Below are positions 1 to 8,873 of a DNA stretch of 64,000 bases, piece after piece. The DNA is from CAWDMC01 sp963803295 (GTDB lineage: Bacteria > Acidobacteriota > Terriglobia > UBA7540). The stretch lies in the NCBI GenBank assembly GCA_963803295.1, contig CAWDMC010000003.1, positions 214,191-278,190 of the forward strand. The letters run 5' to 3'. How positions within the stretch are numbered: the stretch's first letter is position 1; every line of letters begins with the position of its first letter. A model generated the notes under the pieces. That model made no database searches and was not told the DNA's origin. It saw only the letters and a program-made list of their open reading frames with translations. The position numbers were made by a program, and so were the translations under genes.

Positions 1-429
1 TACCGTCTCTTTCATATCCTTCCAGCCGGCATAACCGACTTCCTTTCGCAACCTCTGTTCCGCCCGCTCCCAGTGCGGCTGAGCCATCATCATCTGTCTC
101 TTGCCCGCCCGCGTCAGGCTAAACACGCGCTCCCGCCTGTCCTTACCATGCCTGGCATGAACCCAGCCCTGCTTCCGCAGTAGCCCTAGGGTTCGCGTCA
201 GGGTCGTACTATCCATGGCAAAGCCGGCGCTCAACCGCTTTTGATTAGCCTCTCCCACGGCGGCCAGCGCGGTGAGCAGACCGAATTGCGTGATCTCAAG
301 ACCTGCCCTTCGCAGTTCCTGATCATAAATCCGCGTTACGACCCTGGTGAGACGGCGTAGGTTCTGACACGCGCAGGGCAACTCGAAGAGTGCATCTGCA
401 GGCTGCTTTGCCAAAACGTGTTTACTCAT
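1..429 (-). CDS. MarR-family transcriptional regulator (3' end cut by window edge)
   Basis: Reading the minus strand from ATG at 429 gives 143 codons open to the window edge. The sequence has a winged-helix MarR layout: an N-terminal helix, a helix-turn-helix around residues 45-80 (LTALAAVGEANQKRLS, then MDSTTLTRTLGLLRKQGWV), and the basic wing 'RHGKDRRERVFSLTRAG'. MarR proteins are dimeric repressors that respond to small phenolic or oxidative ligands. The gene lies 152 bp downstream of the Rieske oxygenase on the same strand. A perfect 12-bp palindrome lies 5 bp upstream of the start codon and suggests autoregulation. The C-terminal dimerisation helix is outside the window. Confidence 0.85.
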   Translation of the reverse strand, partial: MSKHVLAKQPADALFELPCACQNLRRLTRVVTRIYDQELRRAGLEITQFGLLTALAAVGEANQKRLSAGFAMDSTTLTRTLGLLRKQGWVHARHGKDRRERVFSLTRAGKRQMMMAQPHWERAEQRLRKEVGYAGWKDMKETV

Positions 430-434
430 ATTAT

Positions 435-446
435 ATGTATATACAT
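435..446. promoter_or_regulatory. Perfect palindrome ATGTATATACAT, candidate MarR operator
   Basis: The 12-bp perfect palindrome ATGTATATACAT sits 5 bp upstream of the marR-like start codon, in an AT-rich patch within GC-rich DNA. Autoregulatory MarR operators commonly are short palindromes overlapping the promoter or ribosome binding site. Binding is inferred, not shown. Confidence 0.5.
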
Positions 447-581
447 CTGATATGCTTGCGTCTCAAACAAAACAGAGCGCGCTTGCGAACATCTTACCCG
501 AAGTACGCGCAGCCTTTCAGAGTGGATTCGAGTCACGTTGATTGCCAAGGCTCATTCATGCAGTATGAAGTGAAATCGAAA

Positions 582-1691
582 TTAGGACACTACCCTCAGA
601 TCCGCTGCCAGCAGGCGGTGGAACAGGTGCTCCCCGGCCTCGCGCCGCACCGACAGCCGTCCCGCGCCATAAGCGCGCGAACCAAGACCCCGCTGCACGG
701 ATTCGCAAATGGCCACGTCTTCCTGCTGGATGCGTTCGCTTACCTCGATGCTCTGCCGATTACGGGCCAGGCTCGACGCACTCGTATCGGAGAAGTAGAA
801 ATCAAAGATCACCCGGCAACGACCGATCCCGAGGGGCAGCACAAGATTGGTATCCATCACCCCCTCGTACCAGTTGATCGTGAAGTTGGGGTACTGCCAG
901 AAATAGCAAGCGCGACCCTGCCGAACCGCTGCCGTCGCCGCATCCCCGTCCAAGCGGATAGGGCTCGATTGCAGACAGTAGCGATCCTCTGTTTCGATCG
1001 TATAGTCCACGTATTCAAGCACGCTCGAAAGGCTCTTGTGCAAGTGGGGCACGTGATAGCCGCCGTCCAGGTAATTGTCGATGTAGACCTTCCAGTTGCA
1101 GGCCAGCTCGTACTCGCGCCGCTCGAAGAAGCTCAATTTCGAAAGGCCAAGGGGTGCGACACGGTCGACGAGGCGGCCTAGAAAGAAGCTCAAAGGTCGC
1201 GCTTCCGGGTCGAGATTCACGAAGACAAAATTCTCCCAGGTCTCGACCTTCACCGGGACCAAGCCGTGCTTCGCTCGATCGAACCCGCAGACGCCTTCAA
1301 ATTCGGGAACTCCTTTAAGCTTTCCCTCGAGCGAATAGGTCCACCCGTGGTACGGACAGCGCAACACGGACTCATGACCCGCGGCTTGGGTCATCACCGC
1401 TGCCGCGTGATGCCGGCAGACGTTATAGAAGCCGCGAAGAATGCCGTCCGATCCCCGCACCGCCAGAATCAGCTCGCCTGCCACGGTGGCCGTAAGGTAG
1501 TCGCCAAGCTTCAGCACTTGGTCCGCCCTTCCGATCACCTGCCAGGTGCGCCCGAAGACACTCGTCCGCTCAAGATCGGCGAGTCGCGCGTCCACGTACC
1601 ATGGCGCCGATAGAGTAAATGCCTCTTCGAGACGAGCGGCACTATCATAAGACTCGACAATCTGCCTGAGCGGCTGTTCCATTGAAATCAC
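582..1691 (-). CDS. Rieske [2Fe-2S] aromatic-ring-hydroxylating oxygenase, alpha subunit
   Basis: Predicted terminal oxygenase of a Rieske non-heme iron monooxygenase/dioxygenase, 369 aa. The Rieske cluster ligands are C92/H94 (CRHH) and C112/H115 (CPYHGW). The mononuclear iron site is in NYLDGGYHVPHLH (D209, H213, H218). The end 'SVRREAGEHLFHRLLA' is typical of the choline/carnitine monooxygenase-like branch. Substrate is unknown, and no reductase or beta subunit lies beside it. The start is ambiguous: GTG at 1691 is only 3 nt after an AGGAG, while in-frame ATG at 1682 is 12 nt after it. It is transcribed towards the MarR gene and divergently from the CDF transporter. Confidence 0.88.
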   Translation of the reverse strand: MISMEQPLRQIVESYDSAARLEEAFTLSAPWYVDARLADLERTSVFGRTWQVIGRADQVLKLGDYLTATVAGELILAVRGSDGILRGFYNVCRHHAAAVMTQAAGHESVLRCPYHGWTYSLEGKLKGVPEFEGVCGFDRAKHGLVPVKVETWENFVFVNLDPEARPLSFFLGRLVDRVAPLGLSKLSFFERREYELACNWKVYIDNYLDGGYHVPHLHKSLSSVLEYVDYTIETEDRYCLQSSPIRLDGDAATAAVRQGRACYFWQYPNFTINWYEGVMDTNLVLPLGIGRCRVIFDFYFSDTSASSLARNRQSIEVSERIQQEDVAICESVQRGLGSRAYGAGRLSVRREAGEHLFHRLLAADLRVVS

Positions 1692-1837
1692 TGTCTCCTA
1701 CGAGAATGAAGGGATTGTATCACCGGCAGCGTCGCAACTCCCTGGCCTCTCCAGCAAGCATTAGCCAGCATTGCGGACCGCATTGCCGACCGTTGCGCCG
1801 CTTTCCCGTATCGCGTAAGCTTTTATCGAGAGAAGCG

Positions 1838-2782
1838 ATGCACGACCATCCCCATCAGCATTCGCACCAAGCGCACATGCATGGTGCGTCTGCCACCTGG
1901 ATTGTAAAGCTTGCCCTGCTAGCGACCTTCGCTTTGGTGACCACCGAGTTCGTGGTGGGACATCTTTCCCACAGTCTGGCGCTTGTCGGAGACGGCTGGC
2001 ATAACCTGACGGATGTGCCCACGCTCATCCTCGCCTGGATCGCTCTATATTTCGAGCGCAAGCCTCCCAGCGCCCACAAGACCTATGGCTACCAGCGGGC
2101 CGGAGTGCTGGTGGCCTTTGTGAACTCAATGATACTGGTGGCGGTTGCGCTCTTTATCTGTTACGAGGGATACGAGAGGATCATCCATCCGGAGCCCGTA
2201 GCCACCGGAGCGATGCTGGTGGTAGGGGTGCTGGCTCTGGTGATCAACAGCAGCATTTCCTTCGGGCTCGCACGCGGCCGCCAGGATCTGAACTTGCGTG
2301 CCGTCTTTATTCACAATCTCGGCGATGCGCTCTCCAATGTGGCCATCGTGGCGGGCGCATGGTTGATCGGACACACCGGAGAGACCTTGATCGACCCACT
2401 GCTGGCCTTTCTGATCGCGGGCATGATTGTGTGGACGGCGTTGGGCATTGCGGTCGATTCCGCCAACATTCTCCTCGAGAGTCTCCCTAAAGGCATGAGT
2501 CTGCCCATGGTCGCCACTTCCATGCTAAAAGTGCCCGGTGTGCGTGAGGTGCACGACGTCCACATTTGGAGCCTCGGTTCGCAATCGCACGCGCTTTCCT
2601 GCCACGTGCAGATCCTGGACATGCCCACCTCAGAGAGCGAGCTGATTTGTACGCATATCCGCGAAGTGCTCGAAGCCGAATTCGGTATCAAGCACAGCAC
2701 AATACAGTTCGAGCACACCCACCCGCCCGGCGAGTTCCACCGCTACATGCCGCTACCTGCTTCTGAATCGCGGCAAAAGTGA
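1838..2782 (+). CDS. Cation diffusion facilitator (Zn/Cd/Co efflux), CzcD-like
   Basis: Inner-membrane proton-coupled metal efflux protein, 314 aa from the ATG at 1838. The frame is open further upstream, but this ATG is preceded by GAGAGAAG and starts the His-rich metal-binding leader MHDHPHQHSHQAHMHG typical of CzcD/ZitB proteins. About six transmembrane helices follow. The metal-site motifs are 'GDGWHNLTD' in helix 2 and 'IHNLGDALSN' in helix 5. The C-terminal cytoplasmic domain (EVHDVHIWSLGSQSHALSCHV) matches the CDF dimerisation domain. It is divergent from the Rieske gene. The metal is probably zinc, judged by the HxxxD pairs and His-rich tail. Confidence 0.92.
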   Translation: MHDHPHQHSHQAHMHGASATWIVKLALLATFALVTTEFVVGHLSHSLALVGDGWHNLTDVPTLILAWIALYFERKPPSAHKTYGYQRAGVLVAFVNSMILVAVALFICYEGYERIIHPEPVATGAMLVVGVLALVINSSISFGLARGRQDLNLRAVFIHNLGDALSNVAIVAGAWLIGHTGETLIDPLLAFLIAGMIVWTALGIAVDSANILLESLPKGMSLPMVATSMLKVPGVREVHDVHIWSLGSQSHALSCHVQILDMPTSESELICTHIREVLEAEFGIKHSTIQFEHTHPPGEFHRYMPLPASESRQK

Positions 2783-3023
2783 GGCCGAAACGGAGCGGGT
2801 GATCTGTCTTATCTGACAACTGTAATCCTGGTTAAGTTCTGGTATGAGGCGGGCGACGAAGGACAAAATGAACTCAGACTGATCAGATTAGCCGCACTTC
2901 CCAACGGTATGCTTCAGGATCGCTACAATCCAACCGCTACGGAAACAATATGGACCGGTGGACCAAACGCGCCGACACGTGGTGAACCTTTTCGGACGCG
3001 CCTAAGCTTCAAGCGATTAAAGC

Positions 3024-4094
3024 TCAAGGCTCCTTGGCGGGTTCAGGATGTTCCCATGCTGCCCGAAGAGCCATTTGTTTGCGCTGCTTAGCCCTTTTGC
3101 AAGCCAACCTCGACATTCTAACGTACTGCGGCTTTTCCTCAATACCGATGTAGCGACGCCCCTGTTTGATGGCCGCTACTGCGCTGGTGCCGCTACCCAG
3201 AAAGCAATCCAACACAATTTCGTCCGGCTCCGTGAGCAGGCGAATCACTCGCGTGGGTAGCTCAAGCGGAAACTTCGCCTCATGGTCGTCATTGGCCCTC
3301 ACCGAGGGGAAGCTCCAGACAGCCCTGGACCCCCAATCGCGCCACTCGGTCTTTGAGAGTCTGGAACGGTCCACCTTCGTTACTCCTGGTTTCCAAAAAA
3401 AATACAGATACTCGAACTCGTCTACCGAGCGATAAGAGAGGCTCGCCCACCGACTGTTTTCCCAGGCAGCATCTTTAACCCACACTCTGCGGTCGTGGGT
3501 GTAGAAGCCGGCAGAAAGGGCCCAACCCTCCACAAGGCCGCCGATGATCTTAACTCGTGTCTGCGACTCGTACTTGCCGCCTCGAATGTTGTTGCCGTTG
3601 AGACGACGGTCGATGGTCTGCTCGCTGCAATTCAACAGTTTGGCCAACTGATGTCGGCTAGCGTTCGGCTGCTCTCTCATGGCCTTGAGAACACCGTCGC
3701 GCGTAACAGGGGACCGGCGCCGGCTGACCGCTTCGGCCTGAATTTTCGGTATCGAGGGGTCTTTGAAGCAGAGGATGTCCGCGATATTGATGACCAAAAA
3801 TCCACCGGGCCTGATGACCGGGAAGTGGAGGGCGATTACTTCTCTTAGCAACTCCTGCCACGCCTCGAAGGTCATTTCTGTCTCGTAGCTCTTGCCAACA
3901 AAGTACGGCGGCGACCATACGCTAAGAGAGACGCTGTTAGGCTCGACTTGTGGGATAAGCTGGCGCGCATCACCCTCGTAGATCGCGTTAGGACTCAGAT
4001 ACGTCGTAAGAAGTCTGGATGGGTTGAAAACCGGACGCAGGGTTTCCTGAAGGTGCTTGGGCAGACGCTCAAGAGTGAGGCTGGGGCTCGCCAC
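3024..4094 (-). CDS. Orphan beta-class DNA methyltransferase (SPPY motif)
   Basis: Site-specific DNA methyltransferase, 356 aa. The catalytic motif IV SPPY (residues 61-64) comes before the AdoMet-binding motif 'DCFLGSGTS' (about 305-313), which is beta-class order; SPPY usually means N4-cytosine. Between them is an insert of about 35 residues (SRHQLAKLLNCSEQTIDRRL) that reads as a helix-turn-helix and may help target recognition. No restriction endonuclease lies nearby, so it is solitary. The start is GTG at 4094, ten nt after AAGGAG; a weak TTGACT-17-TAACCT promoter fits at 4173-4145. Target sequence cannot be read from the gene. Confidence 0.88.
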   Translation of the reverse strand: MASPSLTLERLPKHLQETLRPVFNPSRLLTTYLSPNAIYEGDARQLIPQVEPNSVSLSVWSPPYFVGKSYETEMTFEAWQELLREVIALHFPVIRPGGFLVINIADILCFKDPSIPKIQAEAVSRRRSPVTRDGVLKAMREQPNASRHQLAKLLNCSEQTIDRRLNGNNIRGGKYESQTRVKIIGGLVEGWALSAGFYTHDRRVWVKDAAWENSRWASLSYRSVDEFEYLYFFWKPGVTKVDRSRLSKTEWRDWGSRAVWSFPSVRANDDHEAKFPLELPTRVIRLLTEPDEIVLDCFLGSGTSAVAAIKQGRRYIGIEEKPQYVRMSRLACKRAKQRKQMALRAAWEHPEPAKEP

Positions 4095-4272
4095 CTATTA
4101 TCTTCTCCTTGAAAGCATTAGTGCAAACACCCGATCGTGCCAGCAGGTTATTGCAGGCATACGGTCAAGTCAAGATAGGATAGGATATTACCAGGCAAGC
4201 TGAAATTCTCGGCGTACAAACAAGAAGCCGCTAAACGCAGTATCAGGTAGACTTTGGGGTTGGCGGAGCGGC

Positions 4273-5397
4273 CTAAACGACAGCGCGCTCGGTTGCGAGT
4301 TCACGGACTCTTTGACGGATATCGTCACGTAGATGTCGCTTCTGATCGAGTAGTTGGCGGCTTTGCTCGTTCAGAGTGTGCTTCTGCCGATCCAGGTTGT
4401 GACGGAGTTGCTCCAGGTTCTGCCGCAGCCCCAACGTTGCTCGCTGCACGGCTTCGCCCTGCAGCTCATGTTGCATCTTTTCGAGATCGAGATGATGCAG
4501 AGACATCTCCTGCTGCAACTCCTCCAGTTCAGGAGCGAGCTCGGGGAGGTCCTCCCTGTCCTCCGCGCTCAGTGAGGGCGCGTGCCAGGTGGCCTCAAGT
4601 TCAACCTTGAGATCCTGCTGAGCACGGTCACGAACAACCGAGAGGTTCACCTCGCGTTTCGCGCGCGAACTCTCGGCCAGGGCCTGCCTCAGCTCCCAAA
4701 TCGAGCCCACCGGGGTCGTATCGGCACGAACGATACAGTCGCCGGCCCGTAATCCGGCCTTCTCAGCTGGACTGCTCTTCATCACCGAAGTCACGAGCAC
4801 ACCTTTGCCTTGGGTTACGCCGAAATACTTGGCAAGCTGAGGCGTCAGATCGTCGGCAGTGATACCAAGACGGGACGGTCCTGAGCTCAGATTGAAATCA
4901 AAACTGGGTATGGTCACGCGCGGTATTTCGATGGCGGGCATGTGCATGTCGAAATGAGGCCCAACGAAGCTGCGATTCTCAGGATGGCTGTCGAGGGTCA
5001 GATGGAATTTGTGCCGGTTACCGTCGCGGCTGATCTCGACCTCAACCGTACGGCCGGGCGGTGTCTCGCGCACCAGCCGACGCAGTTCCGCAACACTCCG
5101 TACGCGCTCGCCGTCGAAACGTAGAACGACGTCGTTTGGCTCGAGGCCGGCCTTGGCGGCAGGGCCGTCCTTCTCCACCTCGCTGATGAGGGCGCCCTCG
5201 CCAGCTTGAAGCTTTAGCTGACTCACCTGACTGGGCGGGACTTCGCTTAAGTGAACCCCCATCCAGGCACGGTCTCCGGAAGTCTGAACCAGCACGCCGG
5301 CATCCGCCTTTTCCGCCTTCTGCGCCAGCAGGACCGCCGAGCCCACCAGCAGCAAGGCGATAATGGCGACTGACCCGATCAATTTCATCCCCTTCAT
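4273..5397 (-). CDS. Double-PDZ envelope protein with C-terminal coiled coil
   Basis: A 374-aa protein with one N-terminal hydrophobic segment (residues 4-26), so exported or membrane-anchored. PDZ domain 1 spans about residues 45-135 (GALISEVEKDGPAAKAGLEPNDVV) and PDZ domain 2 about 170-260 (GVLVTSVMKSSPAEKAGLRAGD). A long charged coiled coil fills 285-374. There is no trypsin-like protease domain, so it is not DegP/HtrA itself; it may be a scaffold or substrate sensor. The start is fixed by AAAGGAG 4 nt before ATG. It begins 12 bp after the DUF4097-like gene and is last in the sigma/anti-sigma operon, which suggests a role in envelope stress sensing. Confidence 0.8.
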   Translation of the reverse strand: MKGMKLIGSVAIIALLLVGSAVLLAQKAEKADAGVLVQTSGDRAWMGVHLSEVPPSQVSQLKLQAGEGALISEVEKDGPAAKAGLEPNDVVLRFDGERVRSVAELRRLVRETPPGRTVEVEISRDGNRHKFHLTLDSHPENRSFVGPHFDMHMPAIEIPRVTIPSFDFNLSSGPSRLGITADDLTPQLAKYFGVTQGKGVLVTSVMKSSPAEKAGLRAGDCIVRADTTPVGSIWELRQALAESSRAKREVNLSVVRDRAQQDLKVELEATWHAPSLSAEDREDLPELAPELEELQQEMSLHHLDLEKMQHELQGEAVQRATLGLRQNLEQLRHNLDRQKHTLNEQSRQLLDQKRHLRDDIRQRVRELATERAVV

Positions 5398-5409
5398 AGG
5401 TCTCCTTTC

Positions 5410-6855
5410 CTAGTCATCGTCATCATCATCCGGATGATGAAGCTGTTGCTGTAGACGCTCGCGCAGATCCTTGAGTTGTTCCTGCACGTGTATCATTTCC
5501 TTCTGCTGAATTCTCTCCAACTGCTCCATCTGCTGCTTGATTTGAGCCTCCTCGAACTGTTGCGAGTGGTGCCAGAGTTCTTGCTGCTGCCGTTTGATAT
5601 TCTGCAGTGCCTGTGAATCGAGCTTATGAATCTGAATACTACCGACAGCGGTGCGGATCAAAAGAGGCTTCCCGCCGCCGTTCACAGACGACCGGCCGCG
5701 AACGGTACGAGCTCCAAAGATATTGTCTCCGTTCCCCTGGATGTTAATAGGGAAATCGGATTGGATAGCGCGGCCCGTGGCCTGATCGATCACCGCGTTG
5801 ATGTCCAGCGGCAGGTCCGGAGGCAGAAAGACCTCGACATCTCCCATAGCGGTCTCGAGGTTCGAAGGCGCGAATGTGTTGCGTGTGGCATTGATCTCAG
5901 CCAGGATAGGCCCGGCCGCGGTTTGAGCACGAACGGCGCTCTGCAGCCGGAACAGATCAATGCTGCCTCCGGCGGTTTCGGCGTGGACCATGCCTCGCGC
6001 GCCCTGCAGACGGATGTTGCCCGCGGCCGTCTGAGCGCGTACCGTAGCGCCACAGTCGCCCAGCTGGATCTGACCTCCGGCCGTCTCCGCCACCACAGGT
6101 CCAGTGGCGCTGCGCAGGAGAATATCGCCTCCGGCCGTCTCCGCCCGGAAGCTGCCGGAGACCTTGCCCGCAACAATGTCGCCGCCACTCGTGTCAAGAA
6201 ACACGTTGCCGCCTACGTCTCCAACACGAATGCTTCCACCCGAGGTGCCCGCCTGCAGTTGCCGGCCGATGTTGCCCAACGAGATGTTTCCACCTTCCGT
6301 CTGGACGCGTACGGCGCCTGTGATATCGCCAACACGAATATCGCCACCTGCGGTTTCAGCGCGCAAGTCCCCGCCAAGTCCCATTACAACCACGTTTCCA
6401 CCAAGAGTTTGAAGATCCAGGTGGTAGTGATCGGGTACGGTCAGGCTGAAGTCGGCGTTGAAACGCTCATTTCCGCGGTGCCGGAAAGCGGAATGACTCT
6501 CCAACAGGATCGTATCCGTGGGCCGGCTGTGAATGCTGAGATCGAATTCGCGGAAATATCTGCGGGCTGCTTCAGCATTACCTGTATAAGCAGAAAGGCG
6601 GACCGTGCAACCCAGTCGATCGCCCCCTCCCTTTCTGACCAGAATGGAGCCGCAATCGGTGCGCAGTTCCAACCGCCCGCCCTGCTGGACCGGCGTGCCG
6701 CAGTCCAGCACCTGCACCCAGGCTCCGCCTTCGCGCACCGGCTCAGAGCGCGAGATAGTCGGTTCGGCAGGGCTGCACAAGAGCGGGCTCGCGAGTAATA
6801 CCGGCAAGATATACGTTTTAACGACGAGTTTTGACAAAGGGTAAAGTCGAGTCAT
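5410..6855 (-). CDS. DUF4097-like secreted beta-helix protein
   Basis: 481 aa from ATG 6855, which follows TTGGAGA by about 4 nt; a TTG at 6870 in frame is less likely. A hydrophobic signal segment (LVVKTYILPVLLASPLLC) precedes the mature chain. The core (about residues 140-330) is built from some ten repeats of 18-22 residues of the kind 'LRAETAGGDIRVGDITG', a right-handed beta-helix of the DUF4097 adhesin-like family. After it come a Gln/Glu-rich coiled coil and a tail of six aspartates. It is the third gene of the sigma/anti-sigma operon. The family often sits with anti-sigma factors; molecular function is unknown. Confidence 0.78.
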   Translation of the reverse strand: MTRLYPLSKLVVKTYILPVLLASPLLCSPAEPTISRSEPVREGGAWVQVLDCGTPVQQGGRLELRTDCGSILVRKGGGDRLGCTVRLSAYTGNAEAARRYFREFDLSIHSRPTDTILLESHSAFRHRGNERFNADFSLTVPDHYHLDLQTLGGNVVVMGLGGDLRAETAGGDIRVGDITGAVRVQTEGGNISLGNIGRQLQAGTSGGSIRVGDVGGNVFLDTSGGDIVAGKVSGSFRAETAGGDILLRSATGPVVAETAGGQIQLGDCGATVRAQTAAGNIRLQGARGMVHAETAGGSIDLFRLQSAVRAQTAAGPILAEINATRNTFAPSNLETAMGDVEVFLPPDLPLDINAVIDQATGRAIQSDFPINIQGNGDNIFGARTVRGRSSVNGGGKPLLIRTAVGSIQIHKLDSQALQNIKRQQQELWHHSQQFEEAQIKQQMEQLERIQQKEMIHVQEQLKDLRERLQQQLHHPDDDDDD

Positions 6856-6870
6856 GATTCTCCAAGCCAA

Positions 6871-7833
6871 TTATTGCTCTCCACCCTCTGCGGTGAGTGC
6901 GTGCACGGCCAAGGCGCATTTCAGGCGCACATAATTGTCAGGATCAGCAGTCGATAGCTTCCTAAGCGTCGGTAGCAGGGTCGTATCGCTTTCATTTAAT
7001 GCGTGATTCGAAAGCATATCGACAGCTGCGAACCTTACGCCGGCGTTCTCTTCGTTCTCGACCGCGCTAACCAGTGTCTGTTCCAGATCCGGTCCCCAAT
7101 CCATTTTCTGCGTGCTCTGCAAGGCTTCAAGACGCACGCCAGCGTTGGGATCGTGTTCGACCTCGTAGAGCATGGCTTGCCGGACGGAAGGGTTCTCGGA
7201 TCGCGCCTTCAGAGCTTCGAGCGTGTCGCGGCGGATGCCAGGATTCTGATAACCCTTGACCGCGCTCAGAAGCAACCGCTGAATGTGCGGATCGTCAATG
7301 GATCCTTCCAGCTTGAGACGCCGTTCCGCACTCAGGGTTATGTGCACCGCCCCTGTATTCGGATCGGGCCTCACCTGGGTGATATCATTGATCTGCATGT
7401 TTCCGAGATCGGCCGCGCCAAGCTCGACAGGACCTCCTGGCAGCGCGTGTCGGGTTTGTTGACCGGTTCCAAAAGGCCGAAACATCCAACCTAGTCCGAA
7501 CCCGAAGATCATAAGAGTTAGCGCAACGGCAAAACGCGAAGTAAGCGCTCGGGGTGCAGGATTGAGGACGCCACCAAACAGTCCGCGCCATCCGAGCTGA
7601 TCGCGGTCGAGAGCCTCATCAAGCCGCAGGCGACACTGTACGAGCAGATCCGATGTCATTTCAGGGGTTGAGCGTTGGGACAGCAGGGCTCCGAGCTGCC
7701 GGTGCTTCTCAACTGAGGCCCGACAGGTTTCGCAGGCGGTCAGGTGAGCTTCGCAGGCGGCGCGCTCCTCTTCGTTGACCTCATTGTAGAGATAAGCGGT
7801 CAGCGTGGGCTCAAGTTCAGTGCAGTTTGCCAT
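6871..7833 (-). CDS. Zinc-finger anti-sigma factor with HEAT-like repeats
   Basis: 320 aa. The N-terminus carries a ZAS-type zinc-binding anti-sigma motif H30-x3-C34-x2-C37 (AHLTACETC). One transmembrane helix lies at about 95-117. The periplasmic part (about 165-315) contains repeated helical units such as 'DPNAGVRLEALQS' and 'ENAGVRFAAVDML', which read as HEAT-like repeats. The family binds a cognate ECF sigma factor in the cytoplasm and releases it on an envelope signal. The sigma gene lies 164 bp upstream on the same strand, supporting a pair. Helical repeats as the sensor domain are inferred. The start follows a GAGAAGAAG tract. Confidence 0.83.
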   Translation of the reverse strand: MANCTELEPTLTAYLYNEVNEEERAACEAHLTACETCRASVEKHRQLGALLSQRSTPEMTSDLLVQCRLRLDEALDRDQLGWRGLFGGVLNPAPRALTSRFAVALTLMIFGFGLGWMFRPFGTGQQTRHALPGGPVELGAADLGNMQINDITQVRPDPNTGAVHITLSAERRLKLEGSIDDPHIQRLLLSAVKGYQNPGIRRDTLEALKARSENPSVRQAMLYEVEHDPNAGVRLEALQSTQKMDWGPDLEQTLVSAVENEENAGVRFAAVDMLSNHALNESDTTLLPTLRKLSTADPDNYVRLKCALAVHALTAEGGEQ

Positions 7834-7997
7834 CTTCTTCTTCTCATCCTTACATCAGCCGGACATCAGCTTGTCTGAGCAGGGCCCGTCATCGATAAGA
7901 AACTCAGGGACTTGCATTTGCTCTTCGGGCTCAAGCGAAAGTTGCGTTGGCCGGGCCTCGGCAGTTTCCACTCTTTCGCCTGACTGGCGCCGAACCG

Positions 7998-8624
7998 TCA
8001 AACCAAATCCCCTAACGCAAGGCGCAGCTTCTGGGTAGCGCGAAAGAGACAGTTCTTCGCGGTCTCCTCCGTGGTGCCACACAGTTCGCCGATGACCCTC
8101 AGCTTCAGGCCTTGAAAATGCTTCAACTCAAAAATCAAGCGCTCGCGTGGGTTGAGCGACCCGAGGGCGTGATTGATACGATGGCGGATCTCCTTGCCCT
8201 CAAAAGCGCGGTGCGGATTCAGTTCGGGTCGTTCATCCGGAACTGTCTGAAAATATTCGACTTCGCCCTCCTCGTAGGAGGGCGGCTGAACTTCATTCCG
8301 GCTCTTCTGGCGGCGTAAATGATCGAGGCACACATTCATCACCACGCGATACAACCAAGTAGAGAAACGCGAGTCAAAGCGGAAGTGCCCTAGCGACCGG
8401 TACACCTTCAGGAAAGCCTCCTGATAGAGATCCTGAGCCTCGTCGGGAGAGCGGACCAGCTTCATCACCAAGCGAAGTACCTCGTGATCGTAAAGGCGCA
8501 CTAGTGCGTCAAAAGCAGAGCGATCGCCCCGCTGCGCCCGCCGGATCAGCTCGCGTTCGTCCGCTTCCACAAGCCGCGAGCCTTCGGCCGGGAATTTGCC
8601 CGCTAACTCCAAGCAGATATCCAT
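7998..8624 (-). CDS. ECF RNA polymerase sigma factor (RpoE-like, sigma-70 family)
   Basis: 208 aa. Region 2 includes 'DEAQDLYQEAFLKVYRSL' and 'FSTWLYRVVMNVCLDHLRR', the core-binding and -10 recognition part. Region 4 includes 'LNPRERLIFELKHFQGLK' and 'ETAKNCLFRATQKLR', the -35 binding helix-turn-helix. It is the first gene of a minus-strand operon with the anti-sigma, DUF4097-like and PDZ genes. Its upstream region holds the variant parS site, so its promoter and a ParB site may overlap. I could not identify a convincing ECF autoregulatory promoter. Confidence 0.92.
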   Translation of the reverse strand: MDICLELAGKFPAEGSRLVEADERELIRRAQRGDRSAFDALVRLYDHEVLRLVMKLVRSPDEAQDLYQEAFLKVYRSLGHFRFDSRFSTWLYRVVMNVCLDHLRRQKSRNEVQPPSYEEGEVEYFQTVPDERPELNPHRAFEGKEIRHRINHALGSLNPRERLIFELKHFQGLKLRVIGELCGTTEETAKNCLFRATQKLRLALGDLV

Positions 8625-8702
8625 CCTGACTCGAAGTCCGCCTATTGCCCTTTCACCAACTTAGACGAGGTCAGGTGAAAAAGGTAAGCGGGATCTGCAT
8701 CG

Positions 8703-8718
8703 TGTTTCACGTGGAACA
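8703..8718. other. parS: parS-like site (one mismatch)
   Basis: TGTTTCACGTGGAACA differs from the consensus parS TGTTTCACGTGAAACA at one position in the right half. It lies in the 265-bp gap between the divergent sigma-factor gene and rsmG, about 0.8 kb from the perfect site. ParB usually tolerates single mismatches with lower affinity. Confidence 0.8.
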
Positions 8719-8873
8719 GTGGCCGTCGATCGTTCTTTGCTGTTCTAGTGGATCGTAAACCAAAAAGGCATTTTGAAGCCGCAGTATTGGAACTTCTGAG
8801 TTTGGAGAGGGCGTACTCATACCAAGAGACACTTCAAACTACGGACAAACTGCCGGCGCTGGAGTTCTCTTGT

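Noticed and set aside
390..1181. 263-codon plus-strand frame
   Set aside because: Antisense to the marR start and the Rieske gene; no coding character.
2909..3091. 60-codon plus-strand frame before and over the methyltransferase end
   Set aside because: Overlaps a well-supported gene on the other strand and has no start signal.
3896..4275. Riboswitch or mobile-element boundary upstream of the methyltransferase
   Set aside because: Only short direct repeats (GATAGGATAGGATA) are visible; no terminal inverted repeats or conserved RNA fold.
5626..6798. 390-codon plus-strand frame
   Set aside because: Antisense to the repetitive beta-helix gene; its length follows from the repeat's codon pattern. 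No ribosome binding site or domain.
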